From an uncultured Lachnospiraceae bacterium (lineage in GTDB: Bacteria > Bacillota > Clostridia > Lachnospirales > Lachnospiraceae): a stretch of DNA of 9,413 nucleotides. The position numbers and the translations under genes are program-made. The stretch is from assembly GCA_902766655.1 (NCBI GenBank), contig CACXEL010000009.1, positions 1 through 9,413 of the forward strand, read 5' to 3'. The notes under the pieces were generated by a model that worked only from the letters and a program-made list of their open reading frames with translations, ran no database searches and was not told the DNA's origin. How positions within the stretch are numbered: the first letter of the stretch is position 1; each line of letters opens with the position of its first letter. Below are positions 1-7,126 of this stretch, in pieces.

Positions 1-11
1 AAAACGGAAGG

Positions 12-38
12 TTTTTGAGAAAAAAGGTCCGTCCCTCC
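12..38. repeat. possible half of a dispersed intergenic palindrome at the window edge
   Basis: Positions 13-27 (TTTTGAGAAAAAAGG) are identical over 15 nt to 8076-8090, which is the inner right arm of the long hairpin after codY. The match is followed in both places by a GC-rich stretch that differs in sequence. If this were a similar hairpin, its left arm would lie outside the window, so pairing cannot be shown. The shared core is A-rich, so chance similarity is not excluded. Confidence 0.3.
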
Positions 39-40
39 AT

Positions 41-79
41 CATAAAAAGACACCCTCTGCGGATGAACGCAGAGGGTGT
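41..79 (-). terminator. intrinsic terminator of the uracil permease gene
   Basis: Arms at 50-60 (ACACCCTCTGC) and 69-79 (GCAGAGGGTGT) are perfectly complementary over 11 bp, with an 8-nt loop. Read on the minus strand, the stem is followed at once by a CTTTTTAT tract (complement of 42-49). It lies 23 nt past the permease stop codon. The T-tract is present on the minus-strand side only; the plus side has TTTGTATTTTTA, which could give weak bidirectional activity. Confidence 0.9.
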
Positions 80-102
80 TTGTATTTTTATGGAAGGTTC
101 AA

Positions 103-1488
103 TCAGGAGCGGACGCTGACGCCGCGGCTCTGGTCGCCCTTGGGGTTGACGCCGAAGTTGTAGTCATTGCCGGGCAGGATTGCATTCAGGATGATGCCGG
201 CGACGGAGGCGATGGCCAGGGCGGTCAGGGTGATGGAGGTGGCGCCGATCGTGAAGGTCAGGCCGTCGGAGAAGCCCAGGCCGCAGACCAGGATGACGGC
301 CGCAATGATGAGGTTGCGGCTCTTGGTCAGGTCGACCCTGTTCTCGACGATGTTGCGGATACCGATCGCGGAGATCATACCGTAGAGGATGAAGCTGACG
401 CCGCCGACGATGGCTGCCGGCAGGGAGGAGATGATGGCCGCGAACTTGGGTACGAAGGAGAGGACGATGGCGTAGACGGCGGCAAGGCGGATGACCCTGG
501 GGTCGAAGACCTTGGAGAGCTCGAGAACGCCGGTGTTCTCGCCGTAGGTGGTGTTGGCCGGGCCGCCGAAGGCGCCGGAGAGGGAGGTGGCCAGACCGTC
601 GCCGACCAGCGTGCGGTGGAGGCCAGGATCCTCAAGGAAGTTACTGCCGACGGTGGCGGAGATGGCGGACATGTCGCCGATGTGCTCCATCATGGTGGCG
701 ATGGCGATGGGGGCCATGACCAGGATGGCGGTCAGGTCGAACTTGCAGAGGATGAAGTCCGGAAGGCCGATCCAGCTGGCGCTGGCGACGGAAGTAAAGT
801 CAAGGATGGGAGCGCCGCCGGGATTGGTCATGCCGGCTGCCTGCATGATGAGGGCCGCCGCGTAGGAAATGATGACACCCAGGAGGATCGGAATGATCTT
901 CAGCATGCCCTTGCCCCAGATATTGAAGACAACGATGACAGACAGGGCGATGAGGGCCAGGAACCAGTTGGTCTGGGCATTGCCGATCGCGGAGCCGGCC
1001 AGGGAAAGACCGATGCAGATGATGATGGGGCCGGTGACGACAGGCGGCAGGAAGCGCATGACGCGGTGCACGCCGACCAGACGGATGACGACGGCCAGTA
1101 CCAGGTAGAGGAGTCCGGCCACGACGATGCCGCCGCAGGCGTAGGGGAGCTTCTCACCCATGGTCATGTTCGCATAGATGCCGGTGTTAAGGTTGGCCAC
1201 CGTAGCGAAGCCGCCCAGGAAGGCGAAGGAAGACCCAAGAAATGCCGGTACCTTGCCCTTGGCCATGACGTGGAAGAACAGTGTGCCGACACCTGCGAAA
1301 AACAATGTGACCTGAATGGAGAGACCTTCTCCTTTAAAATAGTTGTTGACCAGGATCGGGACCAGGATGGTGGCGCCGAACATGGCGAACATGTGCTGGA
1401 GACCCAGCAGCATCATCTTCGGGTAGCCCAGGGACCGGGCGTCGTAGATGGCCCCTTCTCTCATGACAGTTGCTTCCTTTGTGCTCAT
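103..1488 (-). CDS. uraA: uracil permease, NCS2 family (UraA/PyrP type)
   Basis: This is an integral membrane proton-coupled nucleobase symporter of 461 aa, probably importing uracil for salvage to UMP. The hydrophobic pattern fits the 14-helix UraA fold. Visible family motifs are QHMFAMFGAT (31-40) in the first helix, VPAFLGSSFAF (80-90), and the substrate-site regions MMEHIGD (266-272) and NTTYGENTGV (312-321). Glu268 and Glu317 are 49 residues apart, the same spacing as E. coli UraA Glu241 and Glu290. The position equivalent to UraA His245 is Asp272. The start is set by AGGAGGT (1494-1500) five nt before ATG. It is a single-gene unit, divergent from comM, with its own terminator. The longer antisense frame over the gene is a GC-codon shadow. 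A xanthine or other NCS2 substrate is possible, but the match to UraA/PyrP is closest. Confidence 0.93.
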   Translation of the reverse strand: MSTKEATVMREGAIYDARSLGYPKMMLLGLQHMFAMFGATILVPILVNNYFKGEGLSIQVTLFFAGVGTLFFHVMAKGKVPAFLGSSFAFLGGFATVANLNTGIYANMTMGEKLPYACGGIVVAGLLYLVLAVVIRLVGVHRVMRFLPPVVTGPIIICIGLSLAGSAIGNAQTNWFLALIALSVIVVFNIWGKGMLKIIPILLGVIISYAAALIMQAAGMTNPGGAPILDFTSVASASWIGLPDFILCKFDLTAILVMAPIAIATMMEHIGDMSAISATVGSNFLEDPGLHRTLVGDGLATSLSGAFGGPANTTYGENTGVLELSKVFDPRVIRLAAVYAIVLSFVPKFAAIISSLPAAIVGGVSFILYGMISAIGIRNIVENRVDLTKSRNLIIAAVILVCGLGFSDGLTFTIGATSITLTALAIASVAGIILNAILPGNDYNFGVNPKGDQSRGVSVRS

Positions 1489-1620
1489 TCATTACCTCCT
1501 ATGTAGTACTGTCGGGCGGCGGCTTTTCGCTGCCGCAGTTGCCCCTCATGGGTGCGGAACCTGAAAAAACGGCCCGGTCTGCTGGCTTCCGATATGGGGA
1601 TGGGCGGCAAAAGAGCGTTT

Positions 1621-1645
1621 TTGACAGGTCTCCGGACCCTGTCAA
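1621..1645. promoter_or_regulatory. inverted repeat in the permease leader, possible operator or RNA hairpin
   Basis: The 8-bp arms TTGACAGG (1621-1628) and CCTGTCAA (1638-1645) are perfectly complementary and flank 9 nt. On the minus strand the transcript could extend the stem by two more pairs past a bulged G, ending in a CGGA loop. The loop contains UCCGGAGA, which fits the UCCNGNGA core of the PyrR-binding loop. However, CC follows where that consensus needs GG, so a classical PyrR site is not supported. The repeat lies just downstream of the candidate permease -10 element and about 135 nt before the start codon, so it could be a DNA operator or a 5' RNA stem. Confidence 0.5.
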
Positions 1646-1647
1646 AT

Positions 1648-1676
1648 AAGATAACACCAGAAAACTCGAAAGTACA
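1648..1676 (-). promoter_or_regulatory. candidate extended -10 promoter for the permease gene
   Basis: On the minus strand TGTTATCTT (complement of 1648-1656) resembles an extended -10 element (TGn plus TATCTT, 4 of 6). A weak -35, TGTACT (complement of 1671-1676), lies 17 nt upstream. Transcription would begin about at the adjacent inverted repeat. The hexamers are poor, so the call is tentative. Confidence 0.35.
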
Positions 1677-1696
1677 GAGGGGAATGCAGTTTTTTC

Positions 1697-1725
1697 TTGA
1701 AAAATAGTCGGATTTGGTGTAAAAT
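1697..1725 (+). promoter_or_regulatory. sigma-A type promoter for comM-dprA
   Basis: TTGAAA (1697-1702) and TAAAAT (1720-1725) are separated by 17 nt; each matches the consensus at 5 of 6 positions. Transcription should start near 1732, giving a leader of about 235 nt before comM. No better promoter is seen closer to the gene. Confidence 0.7.
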
Positions 1726-1731
1726 ATACGA

Positions 1732-1966
1732 AATATAAGATTTATCCATTTTCCTTTCCACATTTTTCCCAGTTTACAGTCTTCATACTGCCTTGGCACT
1801 GCCTGTAAAGAGCGGCGGTCTGTTTGGCGTACAGTCATTTCAAAAGAAGGTCGAGTCGGTGACTGCGCGAAGAGACGGACGTTGGGCGGTGCGGTTTTGT
1901 TGCGGGACGCGAGCTTTTGCGTCCTTATTAAGGCGTGTTTTCATTTCCCGAAAAGAAAGGAAAGGA
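1732..1966 (+). other. untranslated leader of comM with a small hairpin
   Basis: This stretch between the predicted start of transcription and the comM ATG has no convincing gene. The comM reading frame stays open upstream to 1793, but that extension matches nothing I know of in the family. A hairpin with arms GGACGC (1905-1910) and GCGTCC (1919-1924) sits 42 nt before the start codon and is followed by TTATT, which is too short for a good terminator. No recognised riboswitch core was found. Confidence 0.4.
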
Positions 1967-3493
1967 ATGTTCAGCAGAGTATATTCAGCAGCAATTATCG
2001 GCATAGAGGCGGTGCCCGTCCAGGTGGAGACGGACGTGTCCGACGGGCTGCCCCAGTTCACCATGGTCGGCTATGTCACCGCCCAGGTCCGGGAGGCGGA
2101 GGACCGGGTCAAGACCTCCCTGAAAAATGCAGGCATCTCCATGCACCCCAGGCGGGTGACCATCAATATTTCGCCGGCTGACATTATCAAGACCGGGTCC
2201 CGCTTCGACCTGCCCATCGCCATAGGCGTCCTGGCCGCCGACGGAAAGGTGCCGGAGGAAGCGTTGGAGGGTCTCATGGCGGTCGGCGAACTGTCTCTTA
2301 GCGGCGGCGTCAACTCCGTGACGGGCGTTCTGCCAATCGCGGTGCAGGCGCGGCAGATGGGCATCCGGGCCCTGATTGTGCCCGAGGCCAACCTCCGGGA
2401 GGCCAGGGTCGTGGCGGGGCTCAATGTGATCGGAATCAGGTCCCTGGAGGAGCTGATCGATTATCTCCGGCACGGGGTGGTGCCCGAGGACGACGCGGAG
2501 ACGGTGGATACGGCCCTCAACGAATACGATGTGGATTTCTGCGATATACGGGGACAGGCGGCCGTCAAGCGGGCGGCTGTGGTGGCGGCGGCCGGCTTCC
2601 ACAACCTGCTCCTCATCGGTCCGCCCGGTTCCGGCAAGACCATGCTGGCCAGGCGGATGCCCACCATCATGCCGCCGCTCACCTTGGAGGAGAGTCTGGA
2701 GATTTCGCAGATTTACTCCATAGCGGGCCTTCTTAAGCCTGAGAAGCCATTTATGGGAACGAGGCCTTTCCGGGCGCCCCACCACACCATGTCCGCCCAG
2801 GCTCTGGCGGGAGGAGGGCGGATCCCGGCGCCGGGTGAGCTGACCCTGGCCCACAGGGGCATCCTATTCCTCGATGAGATCGCGGAGTTCGGGCGGTCCA
2901 GCATAGAGATTCTACGGCAGCCGCTGGAGGACCGGGAGATCGTGATTTCGAGGACGGCCGGGAGCTTTCGGTTTCCGGCCAGCTTTCTCCTGCTTGCGGC
3001 CATGAACCCCTGCCCCTGCGGCTACTATCCGGATATGAACCGGTGCCACTGTACGCCGAGACAGATATCCATGTACATGAACAAGATCTCCCAGCCACTC
3101 CTCGACAGGATCGACCTGTGCGTGGAGTGTCCTTCGATGACCTTTGAGGAGCTGACCGGAGAAGGAGAGAGGGGAGAGCCATCCTCTGTGCTCAGAGAAC
3201 AGGTGATGCGGGTGCATGAGATCCAGAAGGCGCGGTTCGCTGGGACGGGGCTGCATTTTAATTCGGAGCTGCCGGCCGGCCGCCTGGAGGAGTTCTGTCC
3301 CATGACCGATGGGGCGGCGGCGCTCATGGAGAAGGCTTTCCGGAAGATGCAGCTGTCCGCCAGAGGCTACCACCGGATCATCAAGGTCGCGCGGACCATC
3401 GCCGACCTGGCCGGGGAGAGCGTGATCGACGTGCCTTCCGTCAGCGAAGCCATCTGTTACCGGTCCATCGACCGCAAATACTGGAGGATGTGA
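1967..3493 (+). CDS. comM: ComM/YifB family AAA+ ATPase (Mg-chelatase-like)
   Basis: This 508-aa protein is close to the length of E. coli YifB. The N-terminal ChlI-like domain (about 1-170) opens with the family-typical MFSRVYSAAIIGIEA. The Mg-chelatase AAA+ core follows, with Walker A GPPGSGKT (218-225), Walker B ILFLDE (299-304), the AAMNPCPCG segment (344-352) and Arg381 in QPLLDRIDL. Cys349, Cys351, Cys360 and Cys362 form a family-typical cysteine cluster. The C-terminal domain contains SARGYHRIIKVARTIADL (464-481). In Vibrio, ComM is a hexameric helicase that extends branch migration of incoming DNA during transformation; its role in Clostridia is inferred from homology. The start at MFSRV is chosen because a purine-rich AAAGGAAAGGA ribosome site directly precedes it and homologues begin there. 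dprA follows after two nucleotides. Confidence 0.93.
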   Translation: MFSRVYSAAIIGIEAVPVQVETDVSDGLPQFTMVGYVTAQVREAEDRVKTSLKNAGISMHPRRVTINISPADIIKTGSRFDLPIAIGVLAADGKVPEEALEGLMAVGELSLSGGVNSVTGVLPIAVQARQMGIRALIVPEANLREARVVAGLNVIGIRSLEELIDYLRHGVVPEDDAETVDTALNEYDVDFCDIRGQAAVKRAAVVAAAGFHNLLLIGPPGSGKTMLARRMPTIMPPLTLEESLEISQIYSIAGLLKPEKPFMGTRPFRAPHHTMSAQALAGGGRIPAPGELTLAHRGILFLDEIAEFGRSSIEILRQPLEDREIVISRTAGSFRFPASFLLLAAMNPCPCGYYPDMNRCHCTPRQISMYMNKISQPLLDRIDLCVECPSMTFEELTGEGERGEPSSVLREQVMRVHEIQKARFAGTGLHFNSELPAGRLEEFCPMTDGAAALMEKAFRKMQLSARGYHRIIKVARTIADLAGESVIDVPSVSEAICYRSIDRKYWRM

Positions 3494-3495
3494 GG

Positions 3496-4629
3496 ATGGA
3501 GGAGAAGAGAAGAGAGGGCCATGAGCCGGCCCAGGAGGAGAAAGAGGCCGGCAGCGCGGCGGATGTGGCCGAGCAGCTCGTTCTGCCGGGAATCTTCCCT
3601 GCTGAGGGAGGAAAAAAGAGGAAAGGACGAAAAGAAAGGGCAGAGAGAGGCAGCGGCCTGTACGCGGGAACCATTAATTATATAGGAAGAAACACCCCGG
3701 GTTATCCTGCCAGGTTCGAAGGCCTGACGGGGATGCCGGAAGGACTGTATTGCCTGGGCAGCCTGCCGGAGGAGGACGAGCCGACGGTGGGAATCGTGGG
3801 GGCACGGCTGTGCTCCCATTACGGCCACCGGGTGGCATATGAATTCGGAAAATATCTGGCGGAGAGGGGCATCCAGGTCATCAGCGGTCTGGCCCTGGGC
3901 ATCGACGGATACGCCCAGGAGGGTGCGCTGGCGGGCGGGGGCAGGACCTTCGCCGTGATGGGCTGCGGGGTCGACGTCTGTTATCCCAGGTCCAACAAGG
4001 CTCTGTATGAGAAGATCGCAGTGCGGGGCGGCATCATTTCCGAGGAGGAGCCGGGGACGCCGCCCCTGGCCTACAATTTCCCGAAGAGGAACCGGATCAT
4101 CAGCGCTCTGTCCGATCTGGTCGTGGTCGTGGAGGCCAGGGAGAAGTCCGGCAGCCTCATCACGGTGGATTTTGCCCTGGAGCAGGGGAGGAGCGTGCTT
4201 GCCGTGCCCGGGCGGGTGGGAGACGCCCTGTCCGACGGGTGTAATTTCCTGATCGCCCAGGGGGCCGGCATAGCCTGGTCCGCCGAGGCAGTGCTGGAGG
4301 AAATAAGGACCGTGGTCAGCCAGTCCGACAGCGCCAGGCAACGGCGGGCGGAGCAGGCGCGCCTTCTGAAGGAAGCGGCAGCCAGGGCCAGGGAGACGAC
4401 GCCGGCTTCGGGCGGCGGGAAGCATGCGCGGGCCGAGAAGGATCCGATGCTGTCCAGGCAGGGGAAGCGGGCTTTTGCCGTCATTTCCGGGGACCCGGCC
4501 GGGATCGATGAGATCGCAGCCAGGGCCGGCATGACGGCCGGGGAGGTCATGACTGCCATGGTGGAGCTGCAGATGCTGGAGTATGTCGAGGAGGTCGGAC
4601 ACCAGCGTTATGTGGAGAAGAACGGGTGA
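3496..4629 (+). CDS. dprA: DNA processing protein DprA (Smf)
   Basis: DprA binds incoming single-stranded DNA in the cytoplasm and loads RecA. The extended Rossmann core (about 60-270) shows YPARFEGL (70-77), GIVGARLCSHYG (99-110), SGLALGIDGYA (130-140), GCGVDVCYPRSN (156-167), FPKRNRIISALS (195-206) and KSGSLITVDFALEQGR (217-232). A charged linker (about 270-325) leads to a winged-helix DprA C-terminal domain (about 326-372). The first 55 residues are Glu/Lys/Arg-rich with a basic run KKRKGRKER (40-48), not the helical SAM-like domain usual in DprA. ATG 3496 is chosen because GGAGG (3483-3487) is 8 nt away. GTG 3490, which overlaps the comM stop, is only 2 nt from it and less likely. Tight coupling with comM suggests one competence-related operon, although neither protein proves natural competence. 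Confidence 0.92.
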   Translation: MEEKRREGHEPAQEEKEAGSAADVAEQLVLPGIFPAEGGKKRKGRKERAERGSGLYAGTINYIGRNTPGYPARFEGLTGMPEGLYCLGSLPEEDEPTVGIVGARLCSHYGHRVAYEFGKYLAERGIQVISGLALGIDGYAQEGALAGGGRTFAVMGCGVDVCYPRSNKALYEKIAVRGGIISEEEPGTPPLAYNFPKRNRIISALSDLVVVVEAREKSGSLITVDFALEQGRSVLAVPGRVGDALSDGCNFLIAQGAGIAWSAEAVLEEIRTVVSQSDSARQRRAEQARLLKEAAARARETTPASGGGKHARAEKDPMLSRQGKRAFAVISGDPAGIDEIAARAGMTAGEVMTAMVELQMLEYVEEVGHQRYVEKNG

Positions 4630-4654
4630 TGACAGGGGTGCCGGCAAAATCTTC

Positions 4655-4683
4655 TTGCGTCCGGCCGGAAATTGCTGTATAGT
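4655..4683 (+). promoter_or_regulatory. candidate promoter for topA
   Basis: TTGCGT (4655-4660) and TATAGT (4678-4683, 5 of 6) are spaced by 17 nt in the 231-nt gap between dprA and topA. Transcription would begin about 4690, leaving a leader of about 170 nt. No strong terminator is seen between dprA and this site, so read-through from comM-dprA is also likely. The rest of the gap holds only weak short hairpins. Confidence 0.55.
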
Positions 4684-4860
4684 TTTTTGACGTCAGGCTA
4701 AGCGATGCGGGGGAGGCTCTGCCGTCTCCGCACCGGCCGCGAAAAGAATGGCGGGGAGAGACAGAGGTATTCTCTGCCTGCTGTTTTGCGGAAAAGAAAG
4801 ATATCAGGCTGTTGACGCGCCCTCCGGACTGTATGGCCGGCGGGCAGATGGAGGATCTGA

Positions 4861-6918
4861 ATGGCTAAAAATCTTGTCATCGTCGAGTCGCCCGCGAAGG
4901 TGAAGACTATCAAAAAGTTTCTGGGGTCCAACTATACAGTTGAGGCCTCCATGGGGCATGTCCGCGACCTGCCCAAGAGCCAGATGGGCATCGACATTGA
5001 GGATGATTACGAACCGAAATACATCACGATCCGAGGAAAGGGTGAGCTGCTGGCCAAGCTGCGGAAGGCGGCAAAAAGTGCGGACAAGATCTACCTGGCC
5101 ACCGACCCTGACCGGGAGGGGGAGGCTATCTCCTGGCACCTGGTGACAGCCCTCAAGATCGATCCAGCCAAGATGCAGCGGATCACCTTCAATGAGATCA
5201 CGAAGAACGCCGTCAAGGCGTCCATCAAGAATCCCAGGGCCATCGACATGAATCTGGTGGATGCCCAGCAGGCCAGGCGAGTCATCGACCGCATGGTGGG
5301 CTATGAAATCTCCCCGGTCCTCTGGGCCAAGGTAAAGCGGGGGCTTTCAGCGGGCCGCGTGCAGTCCGTCGCCCTGCGGATCATCGCGGAGCGCGAGAGC
5401 GAGATCGCGGCTTTCATTCCTCAGGAATACTGGACGCTTGACGCCGACTTTGCCGTCGAGGGAGAGAAGAAGCCCCTGACTGCCCGTTTTTATGGGACGG
5501 ACAAGAAGATCAACATAGACAATCATGAGCAGCTGGAGGAAATCCTGGCCGGTCTCAGGGACGCGGCCTGGTCCGTCACGGAAGTCAGGCGCGGTGAGCG
5601 CCGAAAGAAGGCGCCGCTTCCCTTCACCACCAGCACGCTCCAGCAGGAGGCCTCCAAGGCCCTCAATTTCTCCACCTCCAAGACCATGCGGATCGCCCAG
5701 CAGCTTTATGAAGGCGTCGATGTGGCGGGGGAGGGGACAGTTGGTCTCATTTCCTATCTGAGAACGGATTCGACCCGTGTGGCGGCGGAAGCGGATGCGT
5801 CCGCCCGCGCCTACATTGCCCAGACCTTCGGGCCGGAGGCGGTCGGTGCAAGTCATTCCGAAAATGTGAACCAGAACGCCCAGGATGCCCATGAGGCGAT
5901 CCGGCCCACGGACATAAACCGGACGCCGGCGAGAGTGAAGGACTCCCTCAGCCGCGACCAGTTCCGCCTCTACCAGCTGATCTGGAACCGGTTCACGGCC
6001 AGCCGTATGGCCAACGCCGTCTATGAGACTTCCTCCGTGAAGATCAAGGGCGGAGAGTATTACTTTACCGCCGCTGCCTCCCGTGTGAAGTCTGCCGGCT
6101 TTATGGACGTATACAGCTCCGATGAGGACGAGAAGAACAGCGGCAACGCCATCGTCCGGAACATCACGGAGGACACGGCTCTTCAGCTCAGGGATCTCAA
6201 GGAGGAACAGCACTTTACGCAGGCGCCCGCCCACTATACGGAGGCTTCGCTGGTGCGCGCTCTGGAGGAGCTGGGCATCGGCAGGCCGAGCACCTACGCA
6301 CCGACGATCTCCACGATCCTGGCCCGCCGTTATATCACCAAGGAGCAGAAGAACATCTACATCACCGAGCTGGGCGAGGTGGTGGACAAGATCATGTGCG
6401 ATGAATTCCCGCAGATCGTCAACGTCTACTTTACCGCCAACCTTGAGATGCTCTTCGACAGCATCGCCGAAGGCAAGGTGGAGTGGAAGACCGTGATCAG
6501 GAACTTCTATCCGGACCTCGAGGAGGAGGTCAAAAAGGCCCATGCCGAGTTGGAGCACGTCAAGGTGGCCGATGAGGTCAGCGATGTTCCCTGCGAGAAC
6601 TGCGGCCGAATGATGGTCATCAAGTACGGTCCCCACGGCAAGTTCCTGGCATGCCCGGGTTTCCCGGAGTGCAGGAACACCAAGCCGTTCCTGGAGAAGG
6701 CCGGTGTCAAGTGCCCTGAGTGCGGGGGCGAGGTCGTCCTCAAGAGGACCCGGAAGGGACGCCGCTATTTCGGGTGCGAGAACAATCCGACCTGCACCTT
6801 CATGTCCTGGGCCAAGCCTTCCGAGAAGCGATGCCCTGTCTGCGGCAGCTATATGGTCGAACGGGGCAACAGCCTGGTCTGCTCGGACGAAAAGTGCGGC
6901 TGGAAGGAGAAGGCATGA
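4861..6918 (+). CDS. topA: DNA topoisomerase I (type IA)
   Basis: This enzyme relaxes negatively supercoiled DNA by passing strands through a transient 5'-phosphotyrosine break. The 685-aa length is typical of Firmicute TopA. The TOPRIM domain starts with LVIVESPAK (5-13; Glu9, Lys13) and has the metal-binding TDPDREGEA (81-89; Asp82, Asp84, Glu86). RGLSAGRVQSVALR (160-173) follows. The catalytic tyrosine is Tyr299 in GLISYLRTDSTR, with Arg301 beside it. Three C-terminal four-cysteine zinc ribbons are complete: Cys578/581/598/604, Cys618/621/639/645 and Cys658/661/674/679. GGAGG (4850-4854) lies 6 nt before ATG. It follows comM-dprA and ends in a strong terminator. The dprA-topA adjacency is common in Firmicutes. 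No truncation or missing residue is seen. Confidence 0.98.
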   Translation: MAKNLVIVESPAKVKTIKKFLGSNYTVEASMGHVRDLPKSQMGIDIEDDYEPKYITIRGKGELLAKLRKAAKSADKIYLATDPDREGEAISWHLVTALKIDPAKMQRITFNEITKNAVKASIKNPRAIDMNLVDAQQARRVIDRMVGYEISPVLWAKVKRGLSAGRVQSVALRIIAERESEIAAFIPQEYWTLDADFAVEGEKKPLTARFYGTDKKINIDNHEQLEEILAGLRDAAWSVTEVRRGERRKKAPLPFTTSTLQQEASKALNFSTSKTMRIAQQLYEGVDVAGEGTVGLISYLRTDSTRVAAEADASARAYIAQTFGPEAVGASHSENVNQNAQDAHEAIRPTDINRTPARVKDSLSRDQFRLYQLIWNRFTASRMANAVYETSSVKIKGGEYYFTAAASRVKSAGFMDVYSSDEDEKNSGNAIVRNITEDTALQLRDLKEEQHFTQAPAHYTEASLVRALEELGIGRPSTYAPTISTILARRYITKEQKNIYITELGEVVDKIMCDEFPQIVNVYFTANLEMLFDSIAEGKVEWKTVIRNFYPDLEEEVKKAHAELEHVKVADEVSDVPCENCGRMMVIKYGPHGKFLACPGFPECRNTKPFLEKAGVKCPECGGEVVLKRTRKGRRYFGCENNPTCTFMSWAKPSEKRCPVCGSYMVERGNSLVCSDEKCGWKEKA

Positions 6919-6995
6919 TTCCGGGTCTTCCGGTGGCCCCTGTTTTCATGAAGTTGTGGCTTTTTTGCAGATATATCAGAAAATTTAGCATTTTT

Positions 6996-7027
6996 ACCGT
7001 CAGAATCATTGTTCTGACGGTTTTTTT
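6996..7027 (+). terminator. intrinsic terminator after topA
   Basis: Arms ACCGTCAGAA (6996-7005) and TTCTGACGGT (7012-7021) pair perfectly over 10 bp around a 6-nt loop. A run of seven T (7021-7027) follows. It is 77 nt past the topA stop and is a textbook rho-independent terminator acting on the plus strand only. Confidence 0.95.
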
Positions 7028-7076
7028 ATGATAATATAAAAAGAAGAATGGATTTGCAGGTATTTTGGCCGGAAAA

Positions 7077-7126
7077 CCGGTCTGTAATTATTTTTCTTTG
7101 CATATAATGGGCCGATTTCAGACCGG
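7077..7126 (+). promoter_or_regulatory. codY promoter region with flanking inverted repeat
   Basis: A perfect -10 TATAAT lies at 7103-7108; the -35 region about 7080-7086 is poor, which suggests an activated or regulated promoter. The element is bracketed by CCGGTCTG (7077-7084) and its exact reverse complement CAGACCGG (7119-7126), 34 nt apart. Transcription would begin about 7115, between the arms, so the repeat would act as DNA and not as an RNA stem. The left arm also forms part of a short dyad, GGCCGG-AAAA-CCGGTC (7067-7082). Confidence 0.55.

Noticed and set aside
76..1506. 476-codon plus-strand open frame antisense to the permease
   Set aside because: Its composition is Gly/Asp/Ala-rich low complexity typical of the antisense of a GC-rich membrane-protein gene. 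The opposite strand encodes a full, motif-complete permease with a strong ribosome site.
1690..1706. CodY-box-like TTTTTTCTTGAAAAA over the comM -35
   Set aside because: It has one extra base between the half-sites and only about 10 of 15 matches in the best ungapped alignment.
1485..1838. 117-codon minus-strand frame in the divergent intergenic region
   Set aside because: It overlaps the permease start and both promoters, has odd composition and matches no family I recognise.
1840..1930. T-box-like 3' half in the comM leader (GGGCGGTGCGG followed by a GGACGC/GCGTCC hairpin)
   Set aside because: The diagnostic TGGNACC bulge is not present, the T-tract is missing, and comM is not an amino-acid gene. 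The similarity is only superficial.
1793..1966. 58-codon N-terminal extension of ComM
   Set aside because: Homologues begin at MFSRVYSAAI, a purine-rich ribosome site lies directly before that ATG, and the upstream residues resemble no domain.
1985..2854. 289-codon minus-strand frame inside comM
   Set aside because: His/Arg/Gly-rich antisense shadow with no family resemblance.
3457..4647. 396-codon minus-strand open frame, longer than dprA itself
   Set aside because: It is Pro/Arg/His/Leu-rich with no recognisable domain, while the plus strand encodes a convincing DprA.
4640..4670. Possible terminator after dprA (GCCGG ... CCGGC)
   Set aside because: The stem is 5 bp with a 16-nt loop and no T-tract directly after it.
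5347..6636. 429-codon minus-strand open frame inside topA
   Set aside because: It is an antisense shadow of a fully intact topoisomerase; no domain or ribosome site was recognised.
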